From NCBI GenBank assembly GCA_900660155.1, contig CABFPE010000490.1, positions 539,489 to 603,488 of the forward strand: a DNA stretch of 64,000 bases, written 5' to 3'. The DNA is from Hofstenia miamia. Taxonomy: Eukaryota; Xenacoelomorpha; Acoela; Hofsteniidae. How positions within the stretch are numbered: position 1 is the first letter of the stretch; the number at the start of each line of letters is the position of its first letter. A program made the position numbers and the translations under genes. The notes beneath the pieces are model-generated. The model saw only the letters and a program-made list of their open reading frames with translations. It was not told the DNA's origin and did no database searches. This document shows positions 47,197-57,897 of the stretch, one piece after another.

Positions 47197-48196
47197 NNNN
47201 NNNNNNNNNNNNNNNNNNNNNNNNNNNNNNNNNNNNNNNNNNNNNNNNNNNNNNNNNNNNNNNNNNNNNNNNNNNNNNNNNNNNNNNNNNNNNNNNNNNN
47301 NNNNNNNNNNNNNNNNNNNNNNNNNNNNNNNNNNNNNNNNNNNNNNNNNNNNNNNNNNNNNNNNNNNNNNNNNNNNNNNNNNNNNNNNNNNNNNNNNNNN
47401 NNNNNNNNNNNNNNNNNNNNNNNNNNNNNNNNNNNNNNNNNNNNNNNNNNNNNNNNNNNNNNNNNNNNNNNNNNNNNNNNNNNNNNNNNNNNNNNNNNNN
47501 NNNNNNNNNNNNNNNNNNNNNNNNNNNNNNNNNNNNNNNNNNNNNNNNNNNNNNNNNNNNNNNNNNNNNNNNNNNNNNNNNNNNNNNNNNNNNNNNNNNN
47601 NNNNNNNNNNNNNNNNNNNNNNNNNNNNNNNNNNNNNNNNNNNNNNNNNNNNNNNNNNNNNNNNNNNNNNNNNNNNNNNNNNNNNNNNNNNNNNNNNNNN
47701 NNNNNNNNNNNNNNNNNNNNNNNNNNNNNNNNNNNNNNNNNNNNNNNNNNNNNNNNNNNNNNNNNNNNNNNNNNNNNNNNNNNNNNNNNNNNNNNNNNNN
47801 NNNNNNNNNNNNNNNNNNNNNNNNNNNNNNNNNNNNNNNNNNNNNNNNNNNNNNNNNNNNNNNNNNNNNNNNNNNNNNNNNNNNNNNNNNNNNNNNNNNN
47901 NNNNNNNNNNNNNNNNNNNNNNNNNNNNNNNNNNNNNNNNNNNNNNNNNNNNNNNNNNNNNNNNNNNNNNNNNNNNNNNNNNNNNNNNNNNNNNNNNNNN
48001 NNNNNNNNNNNNNNNNNNNNNNNNNNNNNNNNNNNNNNNNNNNNNNNNNNNNNNNNNNNNNNNNNNNNNNNNNNNNNNNNNNNNNNNNNNNNNNNNNNNN
48101 NNNNNNNNNNNNNNNNNNNNNNNNNNNNNNNNNNNNNNNNNNNNNNNNNNNNNNNNNNNNNNNNNNNNNNNNNNNNNNNNNNNNNNNNNNNNNNNN
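47197..48196. other. Assembly gap, 1000 Ns
   Basis: A round-number gap directly after a (TA)n tract and directly before hAT sequence; probably a gap of unknown true size. Confidence 1.
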
Positions 48197-49080
48197 ACAA
48201 AAGCTGACTAAAGTAAAAGCCATCACTAAGTATCAGAACCAGTCAACAGCATTCTGTGCCAAACTTATCACTAAGTATCAGAACCCAACGATACAAGATG
48301 GAATTCAGAGTTTAGAATGGTGAAATACGTATGTGTTCCTGAAAACGTCGAAGATATCAACGATGCTCTAGAGAACACTAACCATGCACATTTGAAACTA
48401 TCAGGCCGTGATTCAAACGATTTAAGTGATATCTGCACTGTGTTGGAATTCATTTCAGATGCGACGGAACAGTTTCAGACTGTGAAAGTACCTACTTTTC
48501 ACCGACTTGTACCTATACTCCAAGCACTAGAACTTGCCTTAACAACTACAACTTGCAGTACCGGTGCTGCAAATGCAAACTTATGGAATTTTCACTCTTT
48601 GCGGACGATCTGCCACCAAGTGGAAATTTATTAAAATGGACCCCCTTGCATATTTGCAACAGTATGTCAATTCTCCAAGAGAAAAACAAGCCGCTGATAA
48701 ATACTGGGCATTGCAATGGGATACTGCGCCAGAAATGACAAGTAATCGCACTGGAAGTTCTGTCAGTTCCGGTGAGCTCGGCACCAGTGAAGAGATTATT
48801 TTCAAAATGCGGGCGAACATTGGGTCAACTGCCGCTGCAAATGAAGGCATCAACAACTCTTGACAAACTCATGATGATAAACTACAATTTGTAACTTTTG
48901 AAATTCAGTAATTTTGTTTAAGATTTTTTCTACATAGCCGCCGCGGTAAAACAAATTTGGCTAAAATATACGAAAGAGATATGCGACTTCGGTAAATATA
49001 AGAATCGTAATATACGAAAAAAAATTACTGAAATATACGAATATACGATATACGACAATCCCGATATACGTCAATTCACT
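48197..49080 (+). mobile_element. hAT transposon copy B, 3' part with internal deletion
   Basis: The sequence begins inside the transposase (KVKAITKYQNQS), is nearly identical to copy A, and ends with the same terminus (CGTCAATTCACTG, ending 49080). The stretch that corresponds to about 44290-44555 of copy A is missing, and a short direct repeat (ATCACTAAGTATCAGAACC) is duplicated near 48220-48280. Directly after it the LINE RT resumes. The eight bases before copy A (ATATATAT) and after copy B (GTATACAT) match at six of eight, as expected of an aged hAT target duplication. Confidence 0.85.
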
Positions 49081-50261
49081 GGTATACATGCAAAAGATGA
49101 AAGATACCTTAGATCCGTATCAGTTTGCATATAAAGAAAATAATGGAACAGTTGATATATTGCTATATACAATGCAATTTATATATTCATGCCTTAATCT
49201 AACTGATACGTCAATTGTTCGAATGGTGTTTTTTATTATTCCAGTGCATTTAATACAATTTTGCAAAACAAGACAATAAATAAGTTAGGCAAAACATCAC
49301 CTTGGTTGTCAGATTGGGTAAAGGCATACATGACGAACTGGTCGCAAAGAATAGGTTATGAAAAAGATAAATGCACTGAAGAAGTAAAATTAGTTGTTGG
49401 ATTTCCACAAGGCGGACCTTTGAGTGGGATACTATTCACCGACCAAACTAACGAAATATCCAATGAAAAATTAGATGCTGACAGGAACATCGCTGATATT
49501 TCAAAATACTCAGATGATATGAGAGTAATTGGAAAAATCAGATGCGAAAGTGCTACGGAAGACTTCAATGAATACAAAATAACATTAAAAAAGGCAATTG
49601 AAGCTTCGGAAAGCAGAAACTTAAAAATGAATATTTCAAAAACAAAGGAATTAATTATTGCGCACCCGAACATCAGGAAAGAGTGTCTTACAAAAATAAT
49701 TACTGAGAAAATTCGTGTTGGGAAAAATGAAATTGAAAATGTAAAAACATTTAAATATCTAGGTCTCCACATTGACAGCTCTCTTTGTTGGAGTTCGCAT
49801 GTTAATTATATAGTGAAAGTAGCGTACCTCAGAATACGAAAACTTAATTATTTTATTAACTATCTGAAAGATGACATGAAAATGTTTGTATTCCGAACGT
49901 ATATTTTACCCATCTATATGTATGCAGCGGAAGTATATGTTCCAGGACTTTTAGAAAGTGAAAGGAAGAAATTGCGGAAACCAATTAGAATATTCTCAAA
50001 AATAGCAAAAATAGAGAAAATTATCCTGGTAGAGGAAGTTAATGGTGCTTTTGTCAAGAAATTTATAAGAACTGTAACAAAGATTAAAGAAAACGGAGAT
50101 CATGTGCTTCATAAATCAATTCCTTTTTCAACATCAAAGTCAAGATGCAAGATAACATTCCCAAACGTTCAGTCGGTGCACTTTAAGAAATCGTTTATAT
50201 ATAACGCATGTACGTATATATTGTACGGAACCTGCCCGCAGTTCCTATAGTAATTGTCACG
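49081..50261 (+). mobile_element. LINE reverse transcriptase, 3' part (Rex1/L2-like)
   Basis: It continues the RT of 42050-42424: LDPYQFAYKENNGTVDILLY, SIVRMVF, then after a frame change near 49226 SAFNTILQNKTINKLGK. After that come VVGFPQGGPLSGILF (block with PQG), YSDDMRVIGK (the catalytic box, Y-S-D-D instead of the commoner F/Y-A-D-D), LKMNISKTKELII, FKYLGLHIDSSLCWSSHV, and a Lys-rich C-terminal region ending CPQFL-stop. From 49261 to 50250 the frame is open for 329 codons, so this copy is young compared with the other LINEs here. Confidence 0.85.
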
Positions 50262-50262
50262 N

Positions 50263-51050
50263 GATGCTGACAGGAACATCGCTGATATTTCAATATACTC
50301 AGATGATATGAGAGTAATTGGAAAAATCAGATGCGAAAATGCTACGGAAGACTTCAATGAATACAAAATAATAGTAAAAAAGGCAATTGAAGCTTCGGAA
50401 AGCAGAAACCTAAAAATGAATATTTCAAAACCAAAGGAATTAATTATTGTGCACCCGAACATCAAGAAAGAGTGTCTTAAAAAAATAATTACTGAGAAAA
50501 TTTGTTTTGGGAAAAATGAAATTGAAAATGCAAAACAATTTAAATATCTAGGTCTCCACATTGACAGCTCTCTGTGTTGGAGTTCTCATGTTAATTATAT
50601 AATAAAAATAGCGTACCTCAGAATACGAAAACTTAATTATTTTATTAACTATCTGAAAGATGACATGAAAATGTTTGTATTCCGAAAATATATTTTACCC
50701 ATCTATATGTATGCAGCGGAGGTATATGTTCCAGGACTTTTAGAAAGTGAAAGGAAGAAATTGCGGAAACCAATTAGAATATTCTCAAAAATAGCAAAAA
50801 TAGAGAAAATTATCCTGGTAGAGGAAGTTAATGGTGCTTTCGTCAAGAAATTTATAAGAACTGTAACAAAGATTAAAGAAAACGGAGATCATGTGCTTCA
50901 TAAATCAATTCCTTTTTCAACATCAAAGTCAAGATGCAAGATAACATTCCCAAAAGTTCAGTCGGTGCACTTTAAGAAATCGTTTATATATAACGCATGT
51001 ACGTATATATTATACGGAACCTGCCCGCAGTTCTTATAGTAATTGTCACG
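50263..51050 (+). repeat. Second copy of the LINE RT 3' end after a single N
   Basis: 50263-51049 matches 49474-50260 with a few per cent substitutions and stays open (YSDDMRVIGK to CPQFL-stop). The single N at 50262 and precise end-to-end repeat suggest two alleles or contig ends placed in tandem rather than a true duplication. The real LINE 3' end follows only this copy. Confidence 0.85.
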
Positions 51051-51126
51051 TTCCTTTTTACAAACAACTTAGTTGTTTTGTACAGGAAGTAAAGCGGACA
51101 TACATACATACATACATACATACATA
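51051..51126 (+). repeat. LINE 3' UTR and (CATA)n tail
   Basis: A short 3' UTR leads into seven or so CATA units (51099-51126), a typical microsatellite tail of this LINE group. Confidence 0.75.
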
Positions 51127-51210
51127 TCATGATTGTTAAGCCAAAAAAATTAATTGGAAACTGTCAGTGAATATTAGACCAATCACAGTAAATTTAGAAA
51201 TTTAAGGTTA

Positions 51211-51219
51211 TAAAAGAAC
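51211..51219 (+). promoter_or_regulatory. Possible TATA box of the GPCR gene
   Basis: TTATAAAAG lies about 32 bases before the ATG at 51251. If used, it would give an extremely short 5' UTR, so it may be coincidental in AT-rich DNA. Confidence 0.25.
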
Positions 51220-51250
51220 AAGCTTCAAAAAATTTAGAAAAATAAAAGAA

Positions 51251-51497
51251 ATGGTGAACAATACATTCCTATCATTGGAACTTCACTCACGATTCATTCT
51301 ATCAAATTACTTAAACATCATAAATGGTGTTGTTGGTGTAACTGGTATTTGCTTGAATATCTTCACAATCATAACCTGCAGTAAGCTCGACAAGAAACAT
51401 AAGACAACATTCACAATAATTGTACAAACGCTTGCATTTTGGGATGGTATTTCTTGTGCAAGCTTTGGCATAAGAAGTGGCATACTTCGTCCAATGG
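51251..51497 (+). CDS. Class-A GPCR (neuropeptide-receptor-like), exon 1 of 2
   Basis: Encodes residues 1-82 plus one base of a 304-aa seven-transmembrane receptor. The N-terminus has an N-glycosylation sequon (NNT, residues 3-5 with N3-N4-T5). TM1 is about residues 20-43 with N36 (N1.50). TM2 is about 54-74 with the LAFWD motif, D65 being the conserved TM2 Asp. The donor is GTAAGT directly after the Gly codon's first base, and exon 2 supplies the other two bases in frame. The receptor would sit in the plasma membrane and couple to G proteins; the ligand cannot be told from sequence. Confidence 0.88.
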
Positions 51498-52278
51498 GTA
51501 AGTATCATTGTAATTCATAGGTTATATTTATATGAATTTGAATTCAATAGCTTATATATTATGTAAAAACAACTAATTCTATAAAAATATGATATTGCAG
51601 CAAACTATAAACTGACAACTATACCCAAAATGTATGGTAATGATGTTTCTCCAATTAGACTTGGGTATGCCTAAAAATATGCATATTTAAGCTTTGTCAT
51701 AAACTGACAATTCAATAATATAATTTTACATACAAAATTGACATTTTACAAAATTACCAATTCAATTCTAGCAATTGCTTAGTTAATGTGTGAAGCTAAG
51801 TAACGATAAAACAGACTAGATCAATCTATTTTAGACTCTATTTAAATAATGTTAGTAAATACACATAAATAGTGTTGCCCAATTCGGAGGTTAACAGTCG
51901 GGTTTTGCAAAATCTGTATTAAAATAATTGTGAATTTTTTTGACCTGCATACAAGCCAATCTCAATGAATCTATTAATAAGTGTATATATCTATCTATCT
52001 GTCTATACATATATCTTGCGCTAATTAATTTGTGTGATGCGTATATCTGGCGCTAAATAAAAAGTACGTATTTAGAGCCAATTTTAAATTTTTCACTCAG
52101 ATTTATTCAATATTATTTGTCTATGAACTTTTTACTTTATATAGACATAAAATAATAGGCATGCTGGAAAAACTACTTTCTTCAAACCAATTAGTGACTG
52201 GCGCTAAATATAGAGAGGAAAATTTTTGTAAAAATGTCGCTAGATAATATGTAGTGCCATTTTCAAATGCTATATATA

Positions 52279-52316
<38 letters not shown>

Positions 52317-52812
52317 CATCGGTTGTGATACAATACAAATTCATATTTGGCTTTAAAAAAAGTACCGATCTATAATTTTGATTAAAAAATACTACTTGGT
52401 TGTAGAAAGATTAATTTTTTAAATTTTTTTTACATTTTGCTGTTGCAGTAATAGTTACATCGAATTAATGAAAACATCAAATACTTTGCGAACTGAGTAT
52501 GTATATAAATATAATATCTATATATTTTTAGCGCCAACAATATGAATCCAATGTAAAAAAAATATTTTGATGCCGTTACCGAAATGTGTGTCTGTTGCCA
52601 ATGGAAATTAAATCTCTCACGAGTAGCGTGAAGCATTTTGGTCCATGTCAAAAGTTATTTCGAATTATTTGAGGCTAGATAAAACATTTTAAGCCTACTT
52701 TGCTCATTTGATATTTAGGCCTCTAAAAATGTATGTAAAGTATATGTAAAATTCCAATATATTTACTTTTATAATTCAAATTTGAACTTCCATTATATAA
52801 TTAGATATTTAG
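51498..52812 (+). other. GPCR intron
   Basis: 1315 bases, GTAAGT to TATTTAG. It holds a GATA/TA microsatellite near 51990, a long (TA)n at about 52280-52310, and the inverted motif pair described separately. Confidence 0.8.
52199..52536. mobile_element. Candidate short inverted-repeat element in the GPCR intron
   Basis: TGGCGCTAAATA at 52199 is inverted at 52525-52536 (TTTTTAGCGCCA), with a further direct copy at 52048-52059. The interior is AT-rich with (TA)n. Termini of 12 bases with one or two mismatches and no clear target duplication make this a weak call. Confidence 0.3.
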
Positions 52813-53480
52813 GTATTAATCTACAACATATGAGCATTGTCTTGTGCAAGATGATCTGGACAGTTTTTGCAGGGGTATATTTAGAATGCATTTGGTTTGT
52901 CGTGTTACTGTCTTGCGAGCGCGTAGTTTGCATCAAGTTTCCAATATTCTATAAAAAACATGGAAATACAAAGAATGCAAATACTGTTTGCATGCTATTT
53001 TCTATTATCCTCTTCATCCCCGCTCTACCCTATTGGTATTACTATACGTTAATAAATGGATTCTGCAGAGCGACTGTGTCACTACCTCTTTATCAAATTT
53101 TCTACAACACTTTTCATTATGGGCTTATTTTTGTTGTGCCTTCCACTTTAGTTGTAATTGCAAACGTTGTCATTATCCAAGCGGTTTTTGAGTGGAGCAA
53201 AAAAAGAGAAAGTCGTCAATCGGATATTAAAATTGCATTACTGCTTGTTGTCATTTCTGTTATATTTCTTGTTTCGGTAATGGGATCGAGTGTCATTACA
53301 GTCTACACCACATTTTACGTGAAAGGCGAAACAGTTGAAGATCTTGCAAATATATACCTTCAGTATGCAATAGCAAACCATTTCTGTTTACTAAACAGCT
53401 CCCTAAATTTCGTTTTTTATATTATTTCAACAAAAGCTTTTCGTGAAAAGTTTATGTCAATAATTTTATGTAAAGCATAA
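52813..53480 (+). CDS. Class-A GPCR (neuropeptide-receptor-like), exon 2 of 2
   Basis: Residues 83-304. C94 (C3.25) before TM3 pairs with an extracellular-loop-2 Cys (C167). TM3 ends in CERVV, an E-R-V form of the D/E-R-Y motif (E118, R119). TM4 is about 141-160, TM5 about 183-207 with P192 (P5.50). TM6 is about 222-247 and lacks the usual C-W-x-P toggle (it reads FLVSVMGSS). TM7 has NSSLNFVFY (277-285), an N-F-x-x-Y form of NPxxY with the preceding N-S-S common in FMRFamide-type and related peptide receptors. A short basic tail follows (KAFREKF). No stop or frame defect is seen. Best read as an orphan peptide-type receptor; a monoamine receptor is unlikely because TM3 lacks the amine-binding Asp. 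Confidence 0.88.
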
Positions 53481-54515
53481 GTTGTCAGCTGTGCAGATAA
53501 ATATTCGTAAAAACCTACAGGGAAATACATGAAAAATTGCTTACACCCGTTCCATATATCAAAATTCATCCTCAGTTTTATAGTACATGAAATATGTATT
53601 TAAGTTATTGTGGCATTTTGCAGGAATCCAGTTATTTACAGTTAAATTTATAAGTATTTGCACTCAATTTCAACAACAACAAATATCAATCAACTGAGCA
53701 TTATGAATTAATTTACTGTATAATTTATACAATTAAATTATTTTGATTAAATTTTCAATTGTAATTCAATAATAATTTTTAATTTAGCGATTTATTGAAA
53801 TTTTAGTTATTCAAAATGATTTTTTTAAGTAATTTTGCAATATTGGAATAATAATAATAATATTATTATTATTCAATAAATTATCGATATTCAAACATGT
53901 ATTTTCATCTATCTAAATATTTATAGTATTAACTAAAGGTATATCATTTCTAAAGTTCTTAATGGAAAAGTTTTCCTATTTTGGGGAACTCAATTAAATC
54001 TCACTATTTATTGATTTAATTTTGGTATGCCGTTTAGAAAAATCTATTGCCTAATTTACATCTTTATCAAGAAATATTAATTTGAAAATATACAGTATAC
54101 AAGAAATTAATATTAAACCAAGCAAATACGAGTTATTGCTTGGATGCATAAAACCTAGATACTAACACATGACCAGAATATTTACTAAACTATTTACATA
54201 TGCATTATTAATTAAAGAAGTTATAAAAGTAATTCTACAAAGAATTATGTTTAGTATCTATACCCAATGTTTGCGTTTTCAATAAAACCATATTAGTAAG
54301 TTTGAGCACTTCTAAAATTATTGGGACATTTTTCCTTATTTGATGTGTAAAAATAATGTTTAAAAAAGGAGGCCATTCATACTAAACAATAAATTTTCTA
54401 CAATTAAATGTCAATTATTTGTCGTAAATTTAAACTACAGATTAGTAATCTGGAGATCTGAACTATTAAAGATGTATATATATTTAAGATAATTTACTTC
54501 TAAAAAGTGTTTGTA
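53481..54515. other. AT-rich region 3' of the GPCR gene
   Basis: An AATAAT/ATTATT palindromic tract lies at about 53850-53875, followed by AATAAA, a possible but distant polyadenylation signal. Nothing else recognised. Confidence 0.4.
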
Positions 54516-55037
54516 TTAACCTTAAACAGCGGCTTTTTACCGGACAAACCGTTTTTCCCCATTTACAAAGAATTTTCTCCAAGCTTATTTTCAAATTTTA
54601 AAATCTTGAGGCATGGGTAGGTCTTTTAGGGAACATACTTTAATGCAATGCTGAAAATTTCGATTAAACCGTAATGTGTGGCCGAGAGTGTTAAAAGTTT
54701 TCCTTGAAAATTTTGAATTTTTGTAAAAGATTTAAATTCTCTCCATACTTAGTGTTCTTGCATTTAGAAGGTTTTGAGCCCATTGAGGCAACAAAGAACT
54801 TTGACTGTTTCTTGATATGTGCAAAGATATTCCAAACCCATTGAGGCGTGTTGTCCTCAAAATCAGAGATCGCGGCGTCAAAGCGCGGATTTCGATTGAA
54901 AAAGATGGGGGACTCTCCTATATCATTTAATGGTTGCAGATTGAGCACACCATTAAGTTTTTGAGCTATAAGCGCTTAAAATTTTTTATAGAATCATGAA
55001 ATTTTTTCAAAAATCCCCAGCCTGCTTAAGGTTGAAG
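54516..55037. mobile_element. Candidate non-autonomous element with AACCTTAA termini
   Basis: AACCTTAAACAG near 54518 is inverted near 55022-55035 as CTGCTTAAGGTT. The interior includes an 85-codon minus-strand frame (54691-54948) that looks coding (RFDAAISDFEDNTPQWVWNI) but is unassigned. TTAA occurs in both termini, which would suit a piggyBac-type element but could be chance. Confidence 0.35.
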
Positions 55038-55371
55038 CCCTGTGAGTACTCAAAATTTCGAATTGACGCATTGACAGTTCTCGAGTTGAGACAACTCGAG
55101 TTGTGTTGATTTGATATTGAATAATACATTGCCTTATCCAAAAATTTTTAATATATACTATCAAATGACAACTGTTTACGGCAAAGTTCAAAATGAGCAC
55201 TATGTGGCCTATTACTTATATTACGCTCATTAAAACATTTTTATTCTCGAAACTTTGTGCCTTGTACAGTAGAAATATATATTTTTATCTATTGAAAATG
55301 TGTATCTGTAACAAGGATACTTTGTGGCACAAATTATAACATTGTACAAAAATATTAGTAGGACAGCTCGG
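55038..55371. other. AT-rich spacer with a hairpin
   Basis: Contains CTCGAGTTGAGACAACTCGAG (a perfect 8-bp-arm stem, 55081-55101). No gene. Confidence 0.5.
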
Positions 55372-56085
55372 AAAAAAGCAGAAGATTTGGACAGCAGCCA
55401 TTCTAAATTGTGCGTACGAAACAGCAGAGCATTTTTAAAGCAAGATTAAAGCGTGTAAAGCCTTAAGAAGACCATGGATAACCAATGCACAGGCGCGAAG
55501 TGGTTGGCATGGGCCCGAAAGAATCAGTCAGTGATAGTGGAACAATGGTGCAACATAATATATAGTGATGAAGCATCTGTAGAAATGGTGGATAGCTGCC
55601 CATAATGCATTAGCATTGTTTATTGGCACTGCTGACCCATTCTTCACTAATTCTGACTAGGAAACATAAATAGGAGGTGATGTTCTGGTCATGCTTCTGA
55701 GCGCTACATCAAGAATATTAATGATTGACACGTAGTTCGGCAACTTGGAAAGTGGTTAGCCAACAGTAACGAGCTTTTTCAGCATGATAGCGCGCCTTCC
55801 ATATCTGCCGACGCTTTAGGGAACACTTGATCAATTTGCAAAAAACTTGTTAAAGTGGCCACCAAATTCTGCTGATGTTAACCCCATAAAAAACCTATGG
55901 ACAAATGCTAAAACGAAGCTAAAGCAAATTGTACGTGCGAGTAAGATATTATCAATCACTTTCTTGAAACTTGGGCCAACAACGAAGAAATCAAATAAAT
56001 ATAATTTGTTTTGATGGATTCTATATTACACCGAATTATTGCCGTAATCAAGGCTAAAAGATATCAAACTAAATATTGACATGTG
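55372..56085 (+). mobile_element. Tc1-like transposase pseudogene
   Basis: The + strand reads in shifting frames: KWLAWARKNQSVIVEQW, IYSDEASVEM (first catalytic Asp box), VMFWSCF, LFQHDSAPSISA (Q-x-D-N-A-P second-Asp box), LLKWPPNSADVNPIKNLWTN (the W-P-x-x-S-P-D-L-N-P-I-E box, here with K in the E position), then ETWANNEEIK and MDSILHRIIAVIKAKRYQTK (the S-M-P-R-R ... G-x-T-x-Y end). It covers most of the DDE domain, with several stops and frame changes. The catalytic Glu is replaced, so it is certainly dead. Confidence 0.85.
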
Positions 56086-56227
56086 TATATTTTTTGGCAA
56101 GGTGCGAGCATTGCTTAGTTAATATAAATTCGCTGTTTGTTTCGTTAAATTCATCTATGTAAGCTCTAGACCACATAATGTACATTTTAAACTGTGGTTC
56201 AATCTTTTTGTCATTTGACCATATATA

Positions 56228-56460
56228 CAGGGTGTCCACAAAGTTTGGACACAATAAAATTTCATAATTTCACCACTATCTAAATAAGTGAACTTCTTTC
56301 CGGATAAAGTACCATCAATTTTTAAATTAATCCTCTATAGCCATTGAGAACTATAAGTTTAAATCTTTCCTGAAGCATGGATGCAAAAAATATGAATAAT
56401 TTTAAAACCTACATTGAAAAATAGTTAATTTTCCTGTGTCCAGACTTGAACAGAGACCCT
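56228..56460. mobile_element. Tc1/mariner-type MITE, 233 bp, TA-flanked
   Basis: The left end CAGGGTGTCCACAAAGTTTG is inverted at the right end (AGGGT, TC, AAGT, TGGACAC in common), and TA flanks both ends. There is no coding capacity. The terminus resembles that at 18040 (CAGGGT). Confidence 0.7.
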
Positions 56461-57674
56461 ATATATATATATATATATATAAATTCCTTTCTCGCCCATT
56501 GAGGTTGACCATTATTATTTAGAGAATGACCGTAACTAACATTAAAGTGCCAGAATTAATTAATATTGCATTGGTAGCCTCTCATTGCTGAACACAATGA
56601 AGAAGAAGAAGAAGAAAAATCTATATTCAGAAATTGTTTTAACAATAAATAGAAATACTGATAACAAATTCTGAAAGCGTCAAAAAAGTAATACAAAATT
56701 AAACAAAAAAAAGAAAAAGAAAACAACGAATATTTGCAAATAAAAAGTGGTTAACTTGGGCTATGACGATTGCTAGTTACTATTAATAGAGTAATCAGGA
56801 TTATAAAATTTATAACCTCGGCATTTCAGTTTTTTTATATTATAAGTGCAAAAATATTTTTTAATATTCATTTTAAAGTTTTTTAATCACAAGATTATGA
56901 TTGGAATGTTTTTAAAGTTTTAGCATAAAAGTTTCACTTTCTTATATTTGAACCTTATTAGCACAAGGGGTGCATTTAATTTGGTAAAAAATCTACACTT
57001 TTATTCTAGTTGAAGGACTTCTATTCTTGAATTTGTTGACATCAGTATCAATTGCTTAATGTTTACATTCATGATATTAATATGTGCTTACACAAGAATT
57101 AAGTTTTGGACTTTAAGAGGCTAACTCCGCTCTACTCGATACAAAGCAAAAATATTCCAACTCGCAGGATCCCATTTTGTACATCATTGCTTGTAAAAGA
57201 CTAGTTTCTTTGAGCGGCCATTATAATGCCAATTTACATCCTATATGTTTGGACATAAATGCAATGGTCGTAACATATCACAAGCTTGCGATGATTTTTT
57301 TTATTGAATAACCGAACAAAACTTGGCAACAAATGTCTGTTATTAACTCTATGTTTTGCTTCATTATTATTTTTGTACTACAAATCACCAGGCCGTCGTT
57401 AAAGTAGGCTATGATTGATGAAATTATTAAGAAAGCTTTTTACGAAAATAATTCATGAAAAAATTGTGAATCATACATTAGGATTGATATTATACGAAAT
57501 AATTGGGGACCTTAGTTGTCGTATATAGATGCATACTTGTAAATAAAATTTGTTGATAGTGGTGAATGTTCTTGTGATGTAAGAATTTGAAAAAGATAAT
57601 TTAATACAAATGAATTGATTAGTTTTACATATCTCAAATGGTACAAGTATTTGACTCTACACCACTTCCAGGTG
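56461..57674. other. AT-rich region, no gene seen
   Basis: Starts with a (TA)n tract (56461-56480) and includes a (GAA)n run at about 56599-56616. Nothing else recognised. Confidence 0.45.
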
Positions 57675-57897
57675 ACATTTAGAAAACATCAACTTTGCAT
57701 TGAGAAATAATAAATTTACAATTAGAAATCAAAAACTACAATTAGAATTGTCAAATAACATTTAGAAATAAAAAATAGATTTACCATTAAGAAATCGTCA
57801 ATATTCATTTAGAAATAAAAAAACATTTCGAATTTGTCAAATATCATTCACAAAGCGTCAATTTACATTTAGAAATCATTAATTAACATTCAGGCAA
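57675..57897. repeat. Degenerate tandem repeat, ACATTTAGAAAT-type units
   Basis: About eleven units of 17-25 bases with the core ACATTTAGAAATCGTCAA. Starts occur near 57675, 57697, 57718, 57738, 57758, 57784, 57804, 57823, 57845, 57865 and 57886. Units are related but diverged, so the array is old. Confidence 0.65.

Noticed and set aside
47100-48323. Long open frames across the 1000-N gap
   Set aside because: Artifact of translated Ns flanked by (TA)n and hAT sequence.
49356-50561. Minus-strand frames of 130-138 codons
   Set aside because: Antisense shadows of the LINE reverse transcriptase, present twice because the region is duplicated.
54691-54948. 85-codon minus-strand frame as a host gene
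   Set aside because: No start context, splice signals or family match; enclosed by inverted repeats, so treated as part of a candidate element.
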